From Gemmatimonadota bacterium (GTDB lineage Bacteria; Gemmatimonadota; Gemmatimonadetes; Longimicrobiales; Gaopeijiaceae): a stretch of 64,000 nt of DNA. Position numbers and translations under genes: made by a program. The DNA lies in the NCBI GenBank assembly GCA_041390105.1, contig JAWKQO010000001.1:248001-312000 (forward strand), read 5' to 3'. Below the pieces are notes generated by a model. That model did not search any database, was not told where the DNA came from, and saw only the letters and a program-made list of their open reading frames with translations. Positions 17,183-26,500 of this stretch are shown piece by piece (position 1 is the stretch's first letter; each line of letters starts with the position of its first letter).

Positions 17183-18921
17183 GCGAGCGGGCTCCTCAGG
17201 ATGCACGACTCGATCGCCGGGCGTTCTTGGAGCGGATGACCGCGCTCACCTCCGTGGCGACGCTGGCCGGAGCGGGGACCGCTCTGCCGCTGGGCGCGAG
17301 CGTGTTGCCGTCCGTGCCGCTACGGGAGCGGGGTGGGCGCAGGGCCCGCATCGAGCTGCCTCGACCGCTGTTGCCCCGAGCGCTGCATCGCCTGGGACAG
17401 GTGGCGGACACCGCGGAGTTGACGCTGGCCGAGGCTTCGGCCCTCATCCGGGAGGGAAGGCTCCGCCCCAGCGAACTGGTGGAGAGTTGCCTGGAACGGA
17501 TCGGCCGCTACGAAGGGGCGCTCGATGCCTTCAACCTCGTCCGGGAAGACGGAGCGCGTGAGGAAGCTCGCCGCCTGGACGGTGCTCCCTGGCGTGGTGC
17601 CCTGCACGGCGTGCCCCTGGCGATCAAGGACAATTACTACACCGCTGGCATTCCTACCACGGCCAACTCGCACATCTTCGCTGACTTCGTACCCGAGTAC
17701 GACGCCACCGCAGTAGCGCGCCTGAAGGACGCGGGGGGCATCGTGCTCGGCAAGACGCAGATGGGGCCGTTGGCCACCACGGCCGCCACCACGCCCGACG
17801 GAAAGCGCACCACCGTCAACGCCTGGGCACCCACCAACGAGGACGTCAGTCCTGGAGGCTCGTCCAGCGGCTCGGCTACCGCCGTGGCGGCGCGTCTGGC
17901 GTCGTCGTCGACGGGCACGCAGACCGGCGGCTCCATCACCACGCCGTCCTCCGCGCAGGGGCTCACGGGGCTCAAGCCCACCATGGGCCGCGTTTCGCTG
18001 CACGGGATCATTCCGCTCACCTACACCCGTGACCACCCGGGCCCCCTGGCGCGAGACGCCATGGACGCGGCCGTGATGCTGCAGGCCATGGCCGGTCCCG
18101 ACCCACACGATCCGCGCACGCTGGGGCTACCTGAGGTGCCGGACTACGTGCGCGCGGCCACGCCGGTCCGCGAGCGCGGGCGCACGCGCCTGCGCTGGCC
18201 CACCACCGTGGGTGTGATTCCGGGCTACACGACGCCCGAGGTGGGCGAGGGCTTCATCCCCCAGGACGAGACGCCCGAGGCGCGACGGCGTCGCGAGGCC
18301 CGCGCCCAGCAGCGCCAGCGACGCGCGGAAGCCGAAGCGCGGCTACGCACGGACATGCTGCGGCAGCTGGACGATCTGGGTGCGCGCGTGGTCGAGGTGG
18401 TGATGCCCGAGCAGTGGGAAGAGCTGACCAGCTCCGACCTGAACAACGTCCGTCTGCCCGAGCGTACGGAGCCTTTCCTGGAGCACCTGCAGAAGGACGT
18501 GCGGTTGTTCGGGGTATCGCTGTCGCCCTGGATCAACGGGTTGCTGCTACCGGGCGTGGAGTATCTCCGGGGCCAGCGCGCCAAGATGCTGCTCCTCCGG
18601 CGTGTGCTGGATCAACTCTTCACGCAATGCGATGTGGTGGTGCAGACCGAGCCGTTCCCTTTCGACATGGTAGGGCTCCCGCTCATCGCGTTCCCCATCG
18701 GGTTCGAGGACTCCTACGGCGTCGACACTCCGGTGGGAGGCATCCTCGGTGCGGCGCCGTTCGGTGAGGAGCGACTGCTGTCATTGGTCGCAGCCTACCA
18801 GGAGGCTACCGAGTGGCACACGCGCAAGCCTGCGGATCCGGCGCCCGCCGCGCGCGACGGCGGTGTGCGCCCCGACCGCGGCCAGGTGGACGTGGAAGAC
18901 GTGATGCACCTGGGGGAGTAG
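17179..18921 (+). CDS. Second exported amidase (amidase signature family)
   Basis: 580 aa with a Tat-like leader (LDRRAFLERMTALTSVATLA). Catalytic Lys segment GVPLAIKDNYYTAGIPTTAN, serine loop SPGGSSSGSATAVAARL and TQTGGSITTPSSAQ are intact. Compared with the other amidase, it carries a charged insertion near residues 360-400 (RRRREARAQQRQRRAEAEAR), probably a long helix. The TTG start is supported by GGGAGGGG five bases upstream and by overlap with the preceding stop. Its last 127 bases overlap the 3' end of the convergent HD-GYP gene. Substrate unknown; periplasmic location inferred. Confidence 0.92.
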   Translation: MSERAPQDARLDRRAFLERMTALTSVATLAGAGTALPLGASVLPSVPLRERGGRRARIELPRPLLPRALHRLGQVADTAELTLAEASALIREGRLRPSELVESCLERIGRYEGALDAFNLVREDGAREEARRLDGAPWRGALHGVPLAIKDNYYTAGIPTTANSHIFADFVPEYDATAVARLKDAGGIVLGKTQMGPLATTAATTPDGKRTTVNAWAPTNEDVSPGGSSSGSATAVAARLASSSTGTQTGGSITTPSSAQGLTGLKPTMGRVSLHGIIPLTYTRDHPGPLARDAMDAAVMLQAMAGPDPHDPRTLGLPEVPDYVRAATPVRERGRTRLRWPTTVGVIPGYTTPEVGEGFIPQDETPEARRRREARAQQRQRRAEAEARLRTDMLRQLDDLGARVVEVVMPEQWEELTSSDLNNVRLPERTEPFLEHLQKDVRLFGVSLSPWINGLLLPGVEYLRGQRAKMLLLRRVLDQLFTQCDVVVQTEPFPFDMVGLPLIAFPIGFEDSYGVDTPVGGILGAAPFGEERLLSLVAAYQEATEWHTRKPADPAPAARDGGVRPDRGQVDVEDVMHLGE

Positions 18922-19463
18922 GGCGAGGCTCCTACCACGGCCAGCAAGGCGTTCACGCACACCGGGTCGAACTGGGATCCGCTTCCGGCGCGGATGAGCG
19001 CGCAGGCGTCCCGCTCGGACAGCGCGGCCTTGTAGGCGCGCTCCGCGCGCAGGCAGTCGTAGACATCCGCGACCGCCACGATGCGCCCGGCCAGGGGGAT
19101 CTCCTGTGCGCGCAATCCGAACGGATATCCGCTCCCGTCCCAGCGCTCGTGGTGGGTGAGGGCGATCACGCGGGCCGTCTGGTGGACGGCGTCCGCGCCG
19201 CGGCGGAGCAGGGAAGCGCCCAGGAGCGTGTGGCGCTCCACTTCCGCACGCTCCCCCGCAGTCAGCGGACCCGGCTTGTCGAGGATGGACGCGCGCACGT
19301 GCGCCTTTCCGACATCGTGGAGCGCGGCCGCGCGTCCGAAGAGGGCGCAGGTGTCCGCGTCGAGACCGAGCCGCCGGGCGACCTCCTCCGTGAGGGCCGC
19401 CACGCGGAGGGCGTGGTCGTCCGCCGCGAACGGAGACGCGACGTCCGGATGGGTGGAGTACAT
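18795..19463 (-). CDS. HD-GYP domain protein, probable cyclic-di-GMP phosphodiesterase
   Basis: 222 aa. ALHDVGKAHVRASILDKPG supplies the HD motif with the following K, HHERWDGSGYPFGL the HHE and GYP motifs, and AGRIVAVADVYDCL the next conserved block. HD-GYP enzymes cleave cyclic di-GMP. There is no sensor domain, so it is a minimal soluble version. The ATG has GGGAGG upstream. The recognisable domain ends near residue 180; the last ~40 residues (Ser/Arg/Pro-rich) are encoded opposite the amidase 3' end and look like read-through after loss of the original stop. Confidence 0.85.
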   Translation of the reverse strand: MYSTHPDVASPFAADDHALRVAALTEEVARRLGLDADTCALFGRAAALHDVGKAHVRASILDKPGPLTAGERAEVERHTLLGASLLRRGADAVHQTARVIALTHHERWDGSGYPFGLRAQEIPLAGRIVAVADVYDCLRAERAYKAALSERDACALIRAGSGSQFDPVCVNALLAVVGASPYSPRCITSSTSTWPRSGRTPPSRAAGAGSAGLRVCHSVASW

Positions 19464-19749
19464 GGACGGTGCCCTCCCAGGGCGTGCGGGGCCACGTGGC
19501 CGCGCGGGCGGGGGTCAGGGAAGGGGGCTTCCGACGCCTTGGACCGCAGTGCCCTCGGGGAAGTCACACGCGGCCTCGCCTCGGCTGCGAAGCCTCCCAT
19601 AGACCGGCGTACCCTCGGTCCGGGTCCAACGGGTGCGAGTGGCGTTAGTAGCCCCTCCCGTCGCAGATTGCGCCGATCGTCTGGATCTCGGTTCACGCGG
19701 ACTTCGCGACCCCCCGCGATGTCCGACACCCCCTTGAACGGAGAGTGAC
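19464..19749. other. Intergenic region between HD-GYP gene and the outer-membrane-like protein
   Basis: 286 bases lying upstream of both flanking genes, so it should hold two divergent promoters. I see no convincing -35/-10 pair, repeat or small gene; GGAGAG just before 19750 is the ribosome site of the plus-strand gene. Confidence 0.5.
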
Positions 19750-20295
19750 ATGACGGGAACGCGTGCTTCTGCCCGGGCTCTCAAACACCTCCATCGTTGG
19801 CTCGGTGTCTTGGGCATCCCCCTCTTCGCCGGCATGGGCGCCTGCTCGTTGCTCGGGCACCACTCCAGTCCCTGGGAATTCGGTCCAGGCGTCCGCCTGG
19901 CCCCGGGCCTCTGGGCCGTGGGTGACCAGGGCGCCACGGCCCATCCGGTCCTGGGCTACACGTACCTGTCGTATGATGGGGGCCACGAATCGCTGTGGGA
20001 GGTCGGCGCGCAGGTGCGCAAGCCGACCTCGCTGTTCGGGGATCGCGGAGACCGGCAGCCCTGGTTGGGAGGCGAAGCCACGTTCTCGCTGCTGCGCGAC
20101 TCCTATTCGTTCGATGGCATGGACTTCAGCGAATCGAACGGCGGCGTGTCCGGGACCGTGCTGGTCGGAGCGCCGATCGGGGACGGCCGCTGGGGGCCGC
20201 AGATCTATGGCGGCTTCGGGCTGTCCCACTACGGGTCGCTCGGCATCAACCTGCGAGCAGGAGTGGACCTGCAACCGTGGTTCATCAAACGTTGA
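19750..20295 (+). CDS. Hypothetical outer-membrane beta-strand protein with lipoprotein-like signal
   Basis: 181 aa. The N-terminus has a hydrophobic core ending GMGACSLLGHH, a possible lipobox (GMGAC). The mature part alternates polar and aromatic residues in short strands (GYTYLSYDGGHESLWEVGAQ, YGGFGLSHYGSLGINLRAGV), as in small outer-membrane barrels. No family recognised. Its stop TGA overlaps the TTG of the acetamidase gene, so the two are likely coupled. Confidence 0.68.
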   Translation: MTGTRASARALKHLHRWLGVLGIPLFAGMGACSLLGHHSSPWEFGPGVRLAPGLWAVGDQGATAHPVLGYTYLSYDGGHESLWEVGAQVRKPTSLFGDRGDRQPWLGGEATFSLLRDSYSFDGMDFSESNGGVSGTVLVGAPIGDGRWGPQIYGGFGLSHYGSLGINLRAGVDLQPWFIKR

Positions 20296-21329
20296 AGGCG
20301 TCACTGCGTCAGCTCCCTGGCGCTGCGCTCGTGTCCTTCGGGGCCCTGGGCTTCGCTGCCGTTCCCGGCGAAGCCCAGGCCCCGGGGCCCCACACGCTTC
20401 CGCTGCGCGCAGAAAACGTGCATTGGGGCTACTACGACGCGAGCCTCTCCCCGGTGCTGCGCATCCGCTCCGGAGACCGCATCGATGTGGAGACCATGGT
20501 GGCGCGTGGCATCGAGCGCATGCGCCTGGCGGGTGCCACGGACGCGGAGATCCCGCAGGCGTTGAAGGCCGTGGAGGCAGGGGTAGTGGAGCGCGGACCG
20601 GGCGCGCATCCCATGACGGGTCCCATCTACGTGGAGGGGGCGGAACCAGGGGACGTGCTGGAGGTGGAGATCGAGTCCATTTCCTTCCTGCATCCCTTTG
20701 GAGTGGGTGCTTTCAGCCCCGGTGGGGGCACCTTGCCGGACGATTTCCCCTACGCGGCGCTCAAGCTGTTCCGCTTCGAGGAGGACGGGACCACCGAGCT
20801 CGCTTCCGGAGTGCGGATCCCGCTCTCCCCCTTCTTCGGGTCGATCGGCGTGGCACCCCCCGTGCTGAGCGGTCGCGTCTCCAGTCGGGCGCCCGGCTAC
20901 CACGTGGGCAACCTCGACAACAAGGAGCTGGGCGCGGGCGCCAAGGTGTTCCTGCCGGTGCACGTGGCCGGGGGCCTGTTGTCGATCGGCGACGGACATG
21001 CGGCGCAGGGAGACGGCGAGGTGTCCGGCACCGCGATCGAGACCTCGCTGGCCGGCCGCATCAAGGTCACGGTGCGCAAGGACCTTGACCTCACCTGGCC
21101 GCGCGCGGAGACCGCCTCCCACGTCATCACCATGGGCCTCGATCCCGATCTGGACGAAGCGGCGCGGTTGGCCACACGGGAGATGGTCCGCTACCTGGTG
21201 ACCGAACGCGGTCTATCACCCGAGGATGCGTACATCCTCTGCTCGGTGGCAGTGGATCTGCGGGTCACCCAGACCGTGGACGGCACCAAGGGGGTGCATG
21301 CCATGCTGCCCAAGGAGATCTTCCGGTAG
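20292..21329 (+). CDS. Exported acetamidase/formamidase family protein
   Basis: 345 aa. FmdA/AmdA family (pfam03069) features: VHWGYYDASLSPVLRIRSGD, HPMTGPIYVEGAEPGDVLEV, HVGNLDNKELGAGAKVFLPV, GDGHAAQGDGEVSGTAIE and YILCSVAVDLRVTQTVDG. The family hydrolyses short-chain amides to ammonia and the acid. A signal peptide (ALVSFGALGFAAVPGEAQA) implies a periplasmic enzyme. The TTG at 20292 overlaps the preceding stop; a GTG at 20277 is an alternative start and neither has a good ribosome site. Ends 38 bases from the convergent radical SAM gene. Confidence 0.9.
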   Translation: MKASLRQLPGAALVSFGALGFAAVPGEAQAPGPHTLPLRAENVHWGYYDASLSPVLRIRSGDRIDVETMVARGIERMRLAGATDAEIPQALKAVEAGVVERGPGAHPMTGPIYVEGAEPGDVLEVEIESISFLHPFGVGAFSPGGGTLPDDFPYAALKLFRFEEDGTTELASGVRIPLSPFFGSIGVAPPVLSGRVSSRAPGYHVGNLDNKELGAGAKVFLPVHVAGGLLSIGDGHAAQGDGEVSGTAIETSLAGRIKVTVRKDLDLTWPRAETASHVITMGLDPDLDEAARLATREMVRYLVTERGLSPEDAYILCSVAVDLRVTQTVDGTKGVHAMLPKEIFR

Positions 21330-21367
21330 AGGGGCGGGCCTGGAGCGGCGGGGGGGCGGTGCCGTAG

Positions 21368-22861
21368 CTACATCACGCCCTCGAAATCCCGGGCCGCAGG
21401 GCGAAGCGGGCGTCGATTGATTCGATGCACGACTCGAAACAGTCGCACGACGGCTCTGCGGTAGTCGGGACGCTCAGTCTGCTCGTACCGATACCCGACC
21501 AGAGCCAGCCGATGGTTCGGCTCCAGGTCCGCCAACGAGGGAAAGTGGGACGGCCTGCGCTGCAGCTGCTGTTCAAATACGGTTCCGGTCATGATCGCGA
21601 AGCGGTACATGGGCACCCTCTCGAGGTACCGCTCGTGTTGCTCCAGAAATCTGGTCGTACGATCAAGGTCTTCCGCCTGTTCACCTGGATAACCGGTGAA
21701 CATGGTCGTGCGCACGCTGATGCCGGCTGCGTGGGCATCCGCCAAGAAAGCACTCGTGCGATCGAGGTCGGTTCCCTTGGCCATCAAGTCCAGGAGTCTC
21801 TGGCTTCCCGACTCCACGCCGGTGGTGATCCGAACCATGCCCGCGGCCCGCGCCGCGCGGAGCTCTTCGGCAGACAGGCCATTGTCCCCCCGCGTGCCCA
21901 CGTGTACAGCGCCGATCCAACGGGCTTCGGGCACCGCCCGCTGAACCTCCCGTCCCAGGGACCGCCACAGGTCCACGTTCGAGTTGAGCTTGAGATCCGT
22001 GAAGACGAAGAGACGGGCGTCGTGGCGGGCGTGTTGGTGCTCGAGCTCGGCCAGGACGTTGTCCGGGCTGCGTGAGCGGAATGTGCGCCCCACGGTGCTG
22101 GCGACGTCCGAGCAGAACGTGCAGACGCCCCACCCGCACCCCCGTCCCGTGATCATGGGCACCATGGGGCGCGGGTACTTGTCCCAGGGGGCAAGCGAGT
22201 AGTCGGCGAAGGGCAGCGCGTCCAGGTTCGTCAGCGGAGGAGCGTCGAGCGTGAATCCCGCCTGGGTCTGCCAAACGCCGGGAATGTGCGCCATGGGCTC
22301 GCGAGCGACGGCCGCCCGAACGATCTCGCACAGGTGGGGCTCCACCTCACCACCCACCAGCGCGCTGAGGCCGGGGAGATCGATCCACTCACGGGCCACG
22401 TCCCGCGCGGCGAAGTAGGGGCCGCCCAGGATCATGGGCACGCCCCGCCGTTCGCAGACCTTCCCGATCTCGACGCAATGGGGGCGGTACATGAGGTAGG
22501 TGGAGACGAGTACGGCGTCGAAGCCGTCATCGAGTCGACGCTCCAACTCCGCGACGAGCTCATGGCGCGCACGAGCCAACTTCGAGGCGCTATAGGCCGT
22601 GTAGCGCGCGCGAACGGCGCGGATGAGCCGGCTTCGCGTCACGCCGGTCCGCCAACGAAAGGTCTTGTCCCAGACTCCCCACCACGGAGGCCTCGGCTCC
22701 CGAGCCACGCCCGTGATCCCGCGGGCGAGCGGGGCCAGCAACTCGGTCTCGAACCCACCCTGTCGCAAGACCGCCGTCAGATAGCCGATGGCGATGGATG
22801 GGTAGAGCGCGAAGTTGTTGAGGTCGACGATCAGGACTCGGAGGCGCCGCGCTGCAGTCAT
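21368..22861 (-). CDS. B12-binding-domain radical SAM protein
   Basis: 497 aa. Residues ~8-180 form a cobalamin-binding-like Rossmann domain (VLIVDLNNFALYPSIAIGYL ... MILGGPYFA). The radical SAM core follows with Cys242, Cys247 and Cys250 in GRGCGWGVCTFC, a CX4CX2C spacing instead of the usual CX3CX2C. Further core blocks are FVFTDLKLNSN, GMVRITTGVESGSQRLLDLM and TMFTGYPGE. Related enzymes methylate unactivated carbons or remodel lipids and natural products; the substrate here is unknown. It is isolated, with no precursor peptide or biosynthetic partner adjacent. ATG 22861 with AAGGG upstream. Confidence 0.9.
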   Translation of the reverse strand: MTAARRLRVLIVDLNNFALYPSIAIGYLTAVLRQGGFETELLAPLARGITGVAREPRPPWWGVWDKTFRWRTGVTRSRLIRAVRARYTAYSASKLARARHELVAELERRLDDGFDAVLVSTYLMYRPHCVEIGKVCERRGVPMILGGPYFAARDVAREWIDLPGLSALVGGEVEPHLCEIVRAAVAREPMAHIPGVWQTQAGFTLDAPPLTNLDALPFADYSLAPWDKYPRPMVPMITGRGCGWGVCTFCSDVASTVGRTFRSRSPDNVLAELEHQHARHDARLFVFTDLKLNSNVDLWRSLGREVQRAVPEARWIGAVHVGTRGDNGLSAEELRAARAAGMVRITTGVESGSQRLLDLMAKGTDLDRTSAFLADAHAAGISVRTTMFTGYPGEQAEDLDRTTRFLEQHERYLERVPMYRFAIMTGTVFEQQLQRRPSHFPSLADLEPNHRLALVGYRYEQTERPDYRRAVVRLFRVVHRINRRPLRPAARDFEGVM

Positions 22862-23411
22862 GTAAGACCCTTGTTGCCTGCTGCGGATGAGTCGAGGCGT
22901 CGGGTCGGGGGACCGATGCGCGAATCCCCGTCCGCCGGTGAACTGCTCCAAGAGCCTGAACGCAGGCGAAGTCCCGCGAAGGTGGGACCGACGCGAGACC
23001 GCCGTCACCTTCAGAGCCCAGCGAGGGGTGGCTAACCCGCGGATCGGGTCGCTCAGAGTATGGGGGACGTGGGTTTGGATGCAAATGGGGGAAGCTCAGG
23101 GGCACCCTGGCCAACCAACGGGCGCCGGCCCTTGCCCAGCAGGATCGCGCAGGAGTGGCGGCCGGCGCAGCGGTGTGCCTGCGGCTACCCCGCGCGCACC
23201 CTTCCGACCGGTCCATCAAGGGGGCGAGGTGACCCGGGCGCGCAGCCAGCCCGCGCAGTCCCGATCGGCGTTCACCCCCCAAGGGGCTTTGCGTGGTCGT
23301 GGGAGCGGTAGAGAGTCCTGCCACCCTGGAGGGGATCCGCGAGGACTGCTGTTCCGCCTTGCCGGCCTCGGCTCCGCCATGGCTCAACAAGAGCAGAGCC
23401 CGGCCCAAGAG
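22862..23411. other. Non-coding gap between radical SAM gene and tRNA-Ala
   Basis: 550 bases without a credible gene. Open frames across it are arginine/proline/glycine-rich shadows with no domain. I looked for a cobalamin riboswitch in front of the B12-type enzyme (minus strand) and saw no convincing B12 box. No direct repeats or terminator found. The region should hold the radical SAM promoter. Confidence 0.5.
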
Positions 23412-23484
23412 TGGAGCCAGTGGGGATCGAACCCACGACCTCCGGCTTGCAAAGCCGGCGCTCTCCCAGCTGAGCTATGGCCCC
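23412..23484 (-). tRNA. tRNA-Ala, anticodon TGC
   Basis: 73 nt, cloverleaf complete on the minus strand: acceptor GGGGCCA pairs with TGGCTCC including the G3-U70 wobble pair that identifies alanine tRNA; D arm TAGCTCAGCTGGGAGAGC; anticodon stem CCGGC/GCCGG around loop TTTGCAA (anticodon TGC); T arm with GGTTCGATCC; discriminator A. The 3' CCA is not encoded (next bases are CTC), so CCA-adding enzyme is required. It lies 60 bp downstream of the heme peroxidase gene on the same strand. Confidence 0.97.
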
Positions 23485-23544
23485 GATGCGGGCCTAAGGT
23501 AGTCGGACCCGCCGCCCGGAGGAATGCCGAATCCCGCCCACCGC

Positions 23545-26500
23545 CTAGTCCCGCCGGAAGGCCTCGTCCCCCTGCCGGCCCTCTCGCGGCGCCCACTGCA
23601 GCGAGTAGTAGCTGCCCCGGTCGCGGGCCCAGGGATCGAAGGCGTTGATGACGCCCTCCAGCTCGAGTGCCAGCTCCGGCACGGTGCGGAGCAACACCCG
23701 TTTGAAGGGGGAGACGGGCTGGGGGTGGCCGTTGTCGAGCGCGGCCTCCATCTGAGGCCCCTCCGGACCGTTGTCGTTCACCCAGTCCACCCCGAGCTGG
23801 GAGTAGAACTCGGGGCGGAAGCTGGAGGTGAAGAAGCGGTCGGAGAACAAGCGGCGCGAGGCGTTCAAGATGAACACCACGAACTGCGTCTCCGAGATGG
23901 CGAATCCGTGCGGGCGCACGGACTCGGCCAGGAAGCCCACCACGGTGTCCAGGTCCTCGATGTTGTCCACCTCGGTCCCGTCCGGATGCCCCAGGCAATC
24001 GGTCATGGGGGCGCCGTCCAGCTCCTGGGCGGCGGTGATGACCAGGCTGTCGTCACAGGTGTGCTGGCCGTACACGGAGCGGAGGTCCTCCACGATCCCC
24101 TGCTGGAACGCGCGGGCTGGACTGTCCGCGGTCAGACGGGGATCGATGAACTCGTCGAAGCTGGTCAGCGCACGGAGCCCATACTGACGGCGGAACTCGT
24201 TGTAGCGGGGCACGCCGCGCTCCCGGTCCCGGATCAGGTCCAGAGCGGCCACGTCCAGCCGTCCCGTCCCGGTGCGCTGTACCGGCATGGGCAGGTTCTG
24301 CAGGAACGCGGGATGGTTCCTGAGCGTAAGCAGCCCCAGGCGCTGGCGGCCCAGGCTGAGCCCAAGGTTCACCATGCCTTCCTGATCCCGCACGCGTGTA
24401 GCCTCGCCGCGGAACGTCCGCACCACCGGAAGCCGCGAACGCACGCGGTCGGGGTCGCTCAGGGAGCGCATCTCCAAAGCGTCCGGCACGAGGGGATGGA
24501 GCCGGTAGACCGTCGTGAACTCCTCGGGGAAGTTGAACGGTGAGCCGAAGTGGTTGACCCCGCCGTTGACCTCGGCGGGATCGTCGACGCGCCAGACGTC
24601 TCGTCCCTGGGTGAGATCGAAGTGGCGGCTTCCCAGGCCGAAGATGCCCGAGCCCGACGCGAAGACGGAGTACCACTGCGTGGCGTCGGTCTCGTCCTCG
24701 GAGCGGGCCAGGCGCCGCACCACGCGCTCGGTGGCGCGCGCCAGCAGGTCGCCCCCGAACAAGCCGCTCCAGTTGGCGTTCATGGCGCGGTAGAGCGGCT
24801 CGTTGTAGAGCAACTGGGTGGTCCACTCGATCGTGTGGATCTTGGCGATCTCGGCGCTGACTACCAGGCGCGCCACCTGGTAGAGCTCTTCGTCGCTCAC
24901 GTCCCGGTAGCGGATCACGGTTTCGGGGCGCTCCGGATCGCGCAGGCCGGAGTCGGCGTCGGGGTTCGAGCGCACGCGGGCGCGGAACGCATCGACGAAC
25001 TGGTTGTGTTCCCGCGCGAACACGTTGTGCAGGAACGAGAGCCCGACGGACCAGTTGTCCGGGAAGGCGGTGGCCTCCTGGCCGGCCCACTCGGCCACCT
25101 GCGGATCGCTGGCGGACAGGGTGGGGAGGAGCCCCTGCGCGTCCGTGCCCGCGGGTAGCCATAGGCGGGCCCGGTCGGCGGGGTCACGCTTCACGCGGCG
25201 CACGGACGTCGAGTCCCACCCGTACAGTTGGGACGCGTCCCACCAGGCCGTCACCCCGTTCCGTGTGGCGGCGGGTGCGCGTAGCCAGCGTTCCTGCTCC
25301 TCGGCTGCGATGGTGGGCGGAGGCTCGTCCAGCGCGATGCGGGCCCGCTCCATGCGCGCCGCTGGATCGCATCCGGCTCCGGCGGCGCCGCACCCCACGT
25401 CCATGGACTCCGCGGCGTTCCGCCCTTCGTCCAGGTGCGAGAACCAGTCGTGCGTCATGAACTGGATCCAGAACGCGGCTAGCACGTTGAAGAACGGGGC
25501 CGGTTGGTAGTCGCAGTCCACCTCGTCGTCCGGATCCGAACCGAAGCCGCCGCCACAGGCGGCGGGATCCGACTGCTCACGCGTGAACAAGCGTTCGCTG
25601 ACCACCTGCGGGTTGGGTGTAAGCCGCCCGATGCGCCCTTGGTGACGATTGCGGGTCAGCTCGGTCAGACCCCGCTCGGGAAACGTCTCCTCGAAGGCGA
25701 CATTGCGGGCGAACAGCATCCCGCTCGAGCCCATGGCCGGGTTGAAGACGTCGTTGCAGATACCCGTGAGTGTGCGGTGCCGGATCAGCGCTCCCGAACA
25801 GACCTGCTCCCCGTTCCCGCCCACCGCGGCGAAGTAGGGGCTGGAGGGCGGCAAGCGCATCTCCGGCCAGCGTCGCTGGGCGCGTCCCAGGCTCCGTTCG
25901 TTGCCGGTCAGGTAGTCGTCGAACGTGCCGCTGTTGTCGAAGAGGTTGTTCTCGATCAACTCGATGCGCTGGTACTCGAGATCCAGCAGCGCGCCGTCCA
26001 CCCCTCGACGTGCGGGCGAGAGCAAGCGCAGTGGGGAGCTGGGACCCAGGGACGTGGAGTCACCCGCACCCCAGTAGGCGGACCAGTCCACCCAGGGCGT
26101 GGAGCGCGAATCCATGGCCGCCTGTCCGCCGCGGCAGCGGGCGGTGGCCCAGTGCACTTTGCCCGTGAAGCGGTCCACGGCGCCCGTGGCCACGGGCCGG
26201 AAGCCGGAGGCGGCCAGCGCCGCGCAGCTGGCCAGGGACACCACCTCGCCTCGCGACGCTGGCGAGATCACCAGCACCGCCATGGCGATGGTGGCTGTGA
26301 CCGCGGACGCGCCCAGCACCGGCCGCTTCCAATTCCTGAGAAGCAGCGCGGCCAGGGTGGCGATGCCCACCACGGCGCCCAGGAAGCGCGCGGTGGTGGT
26401 GCCCTGGACCACGGAGGCGACCAGGAACGCGACGAGCAGAATGAACAGGAGCCCCGTGCGCTGCAGATGGACGCGCCGGTCGCGCTCGGAGGGGTCCGCG

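Noticed and set aside
22862..23411. Cobalamin riboswitch ahead of the B12-type radical SAM gene
   Set aside because: I looked for a B12 box and the supporting stems on the minus strand and found none that convinced me.
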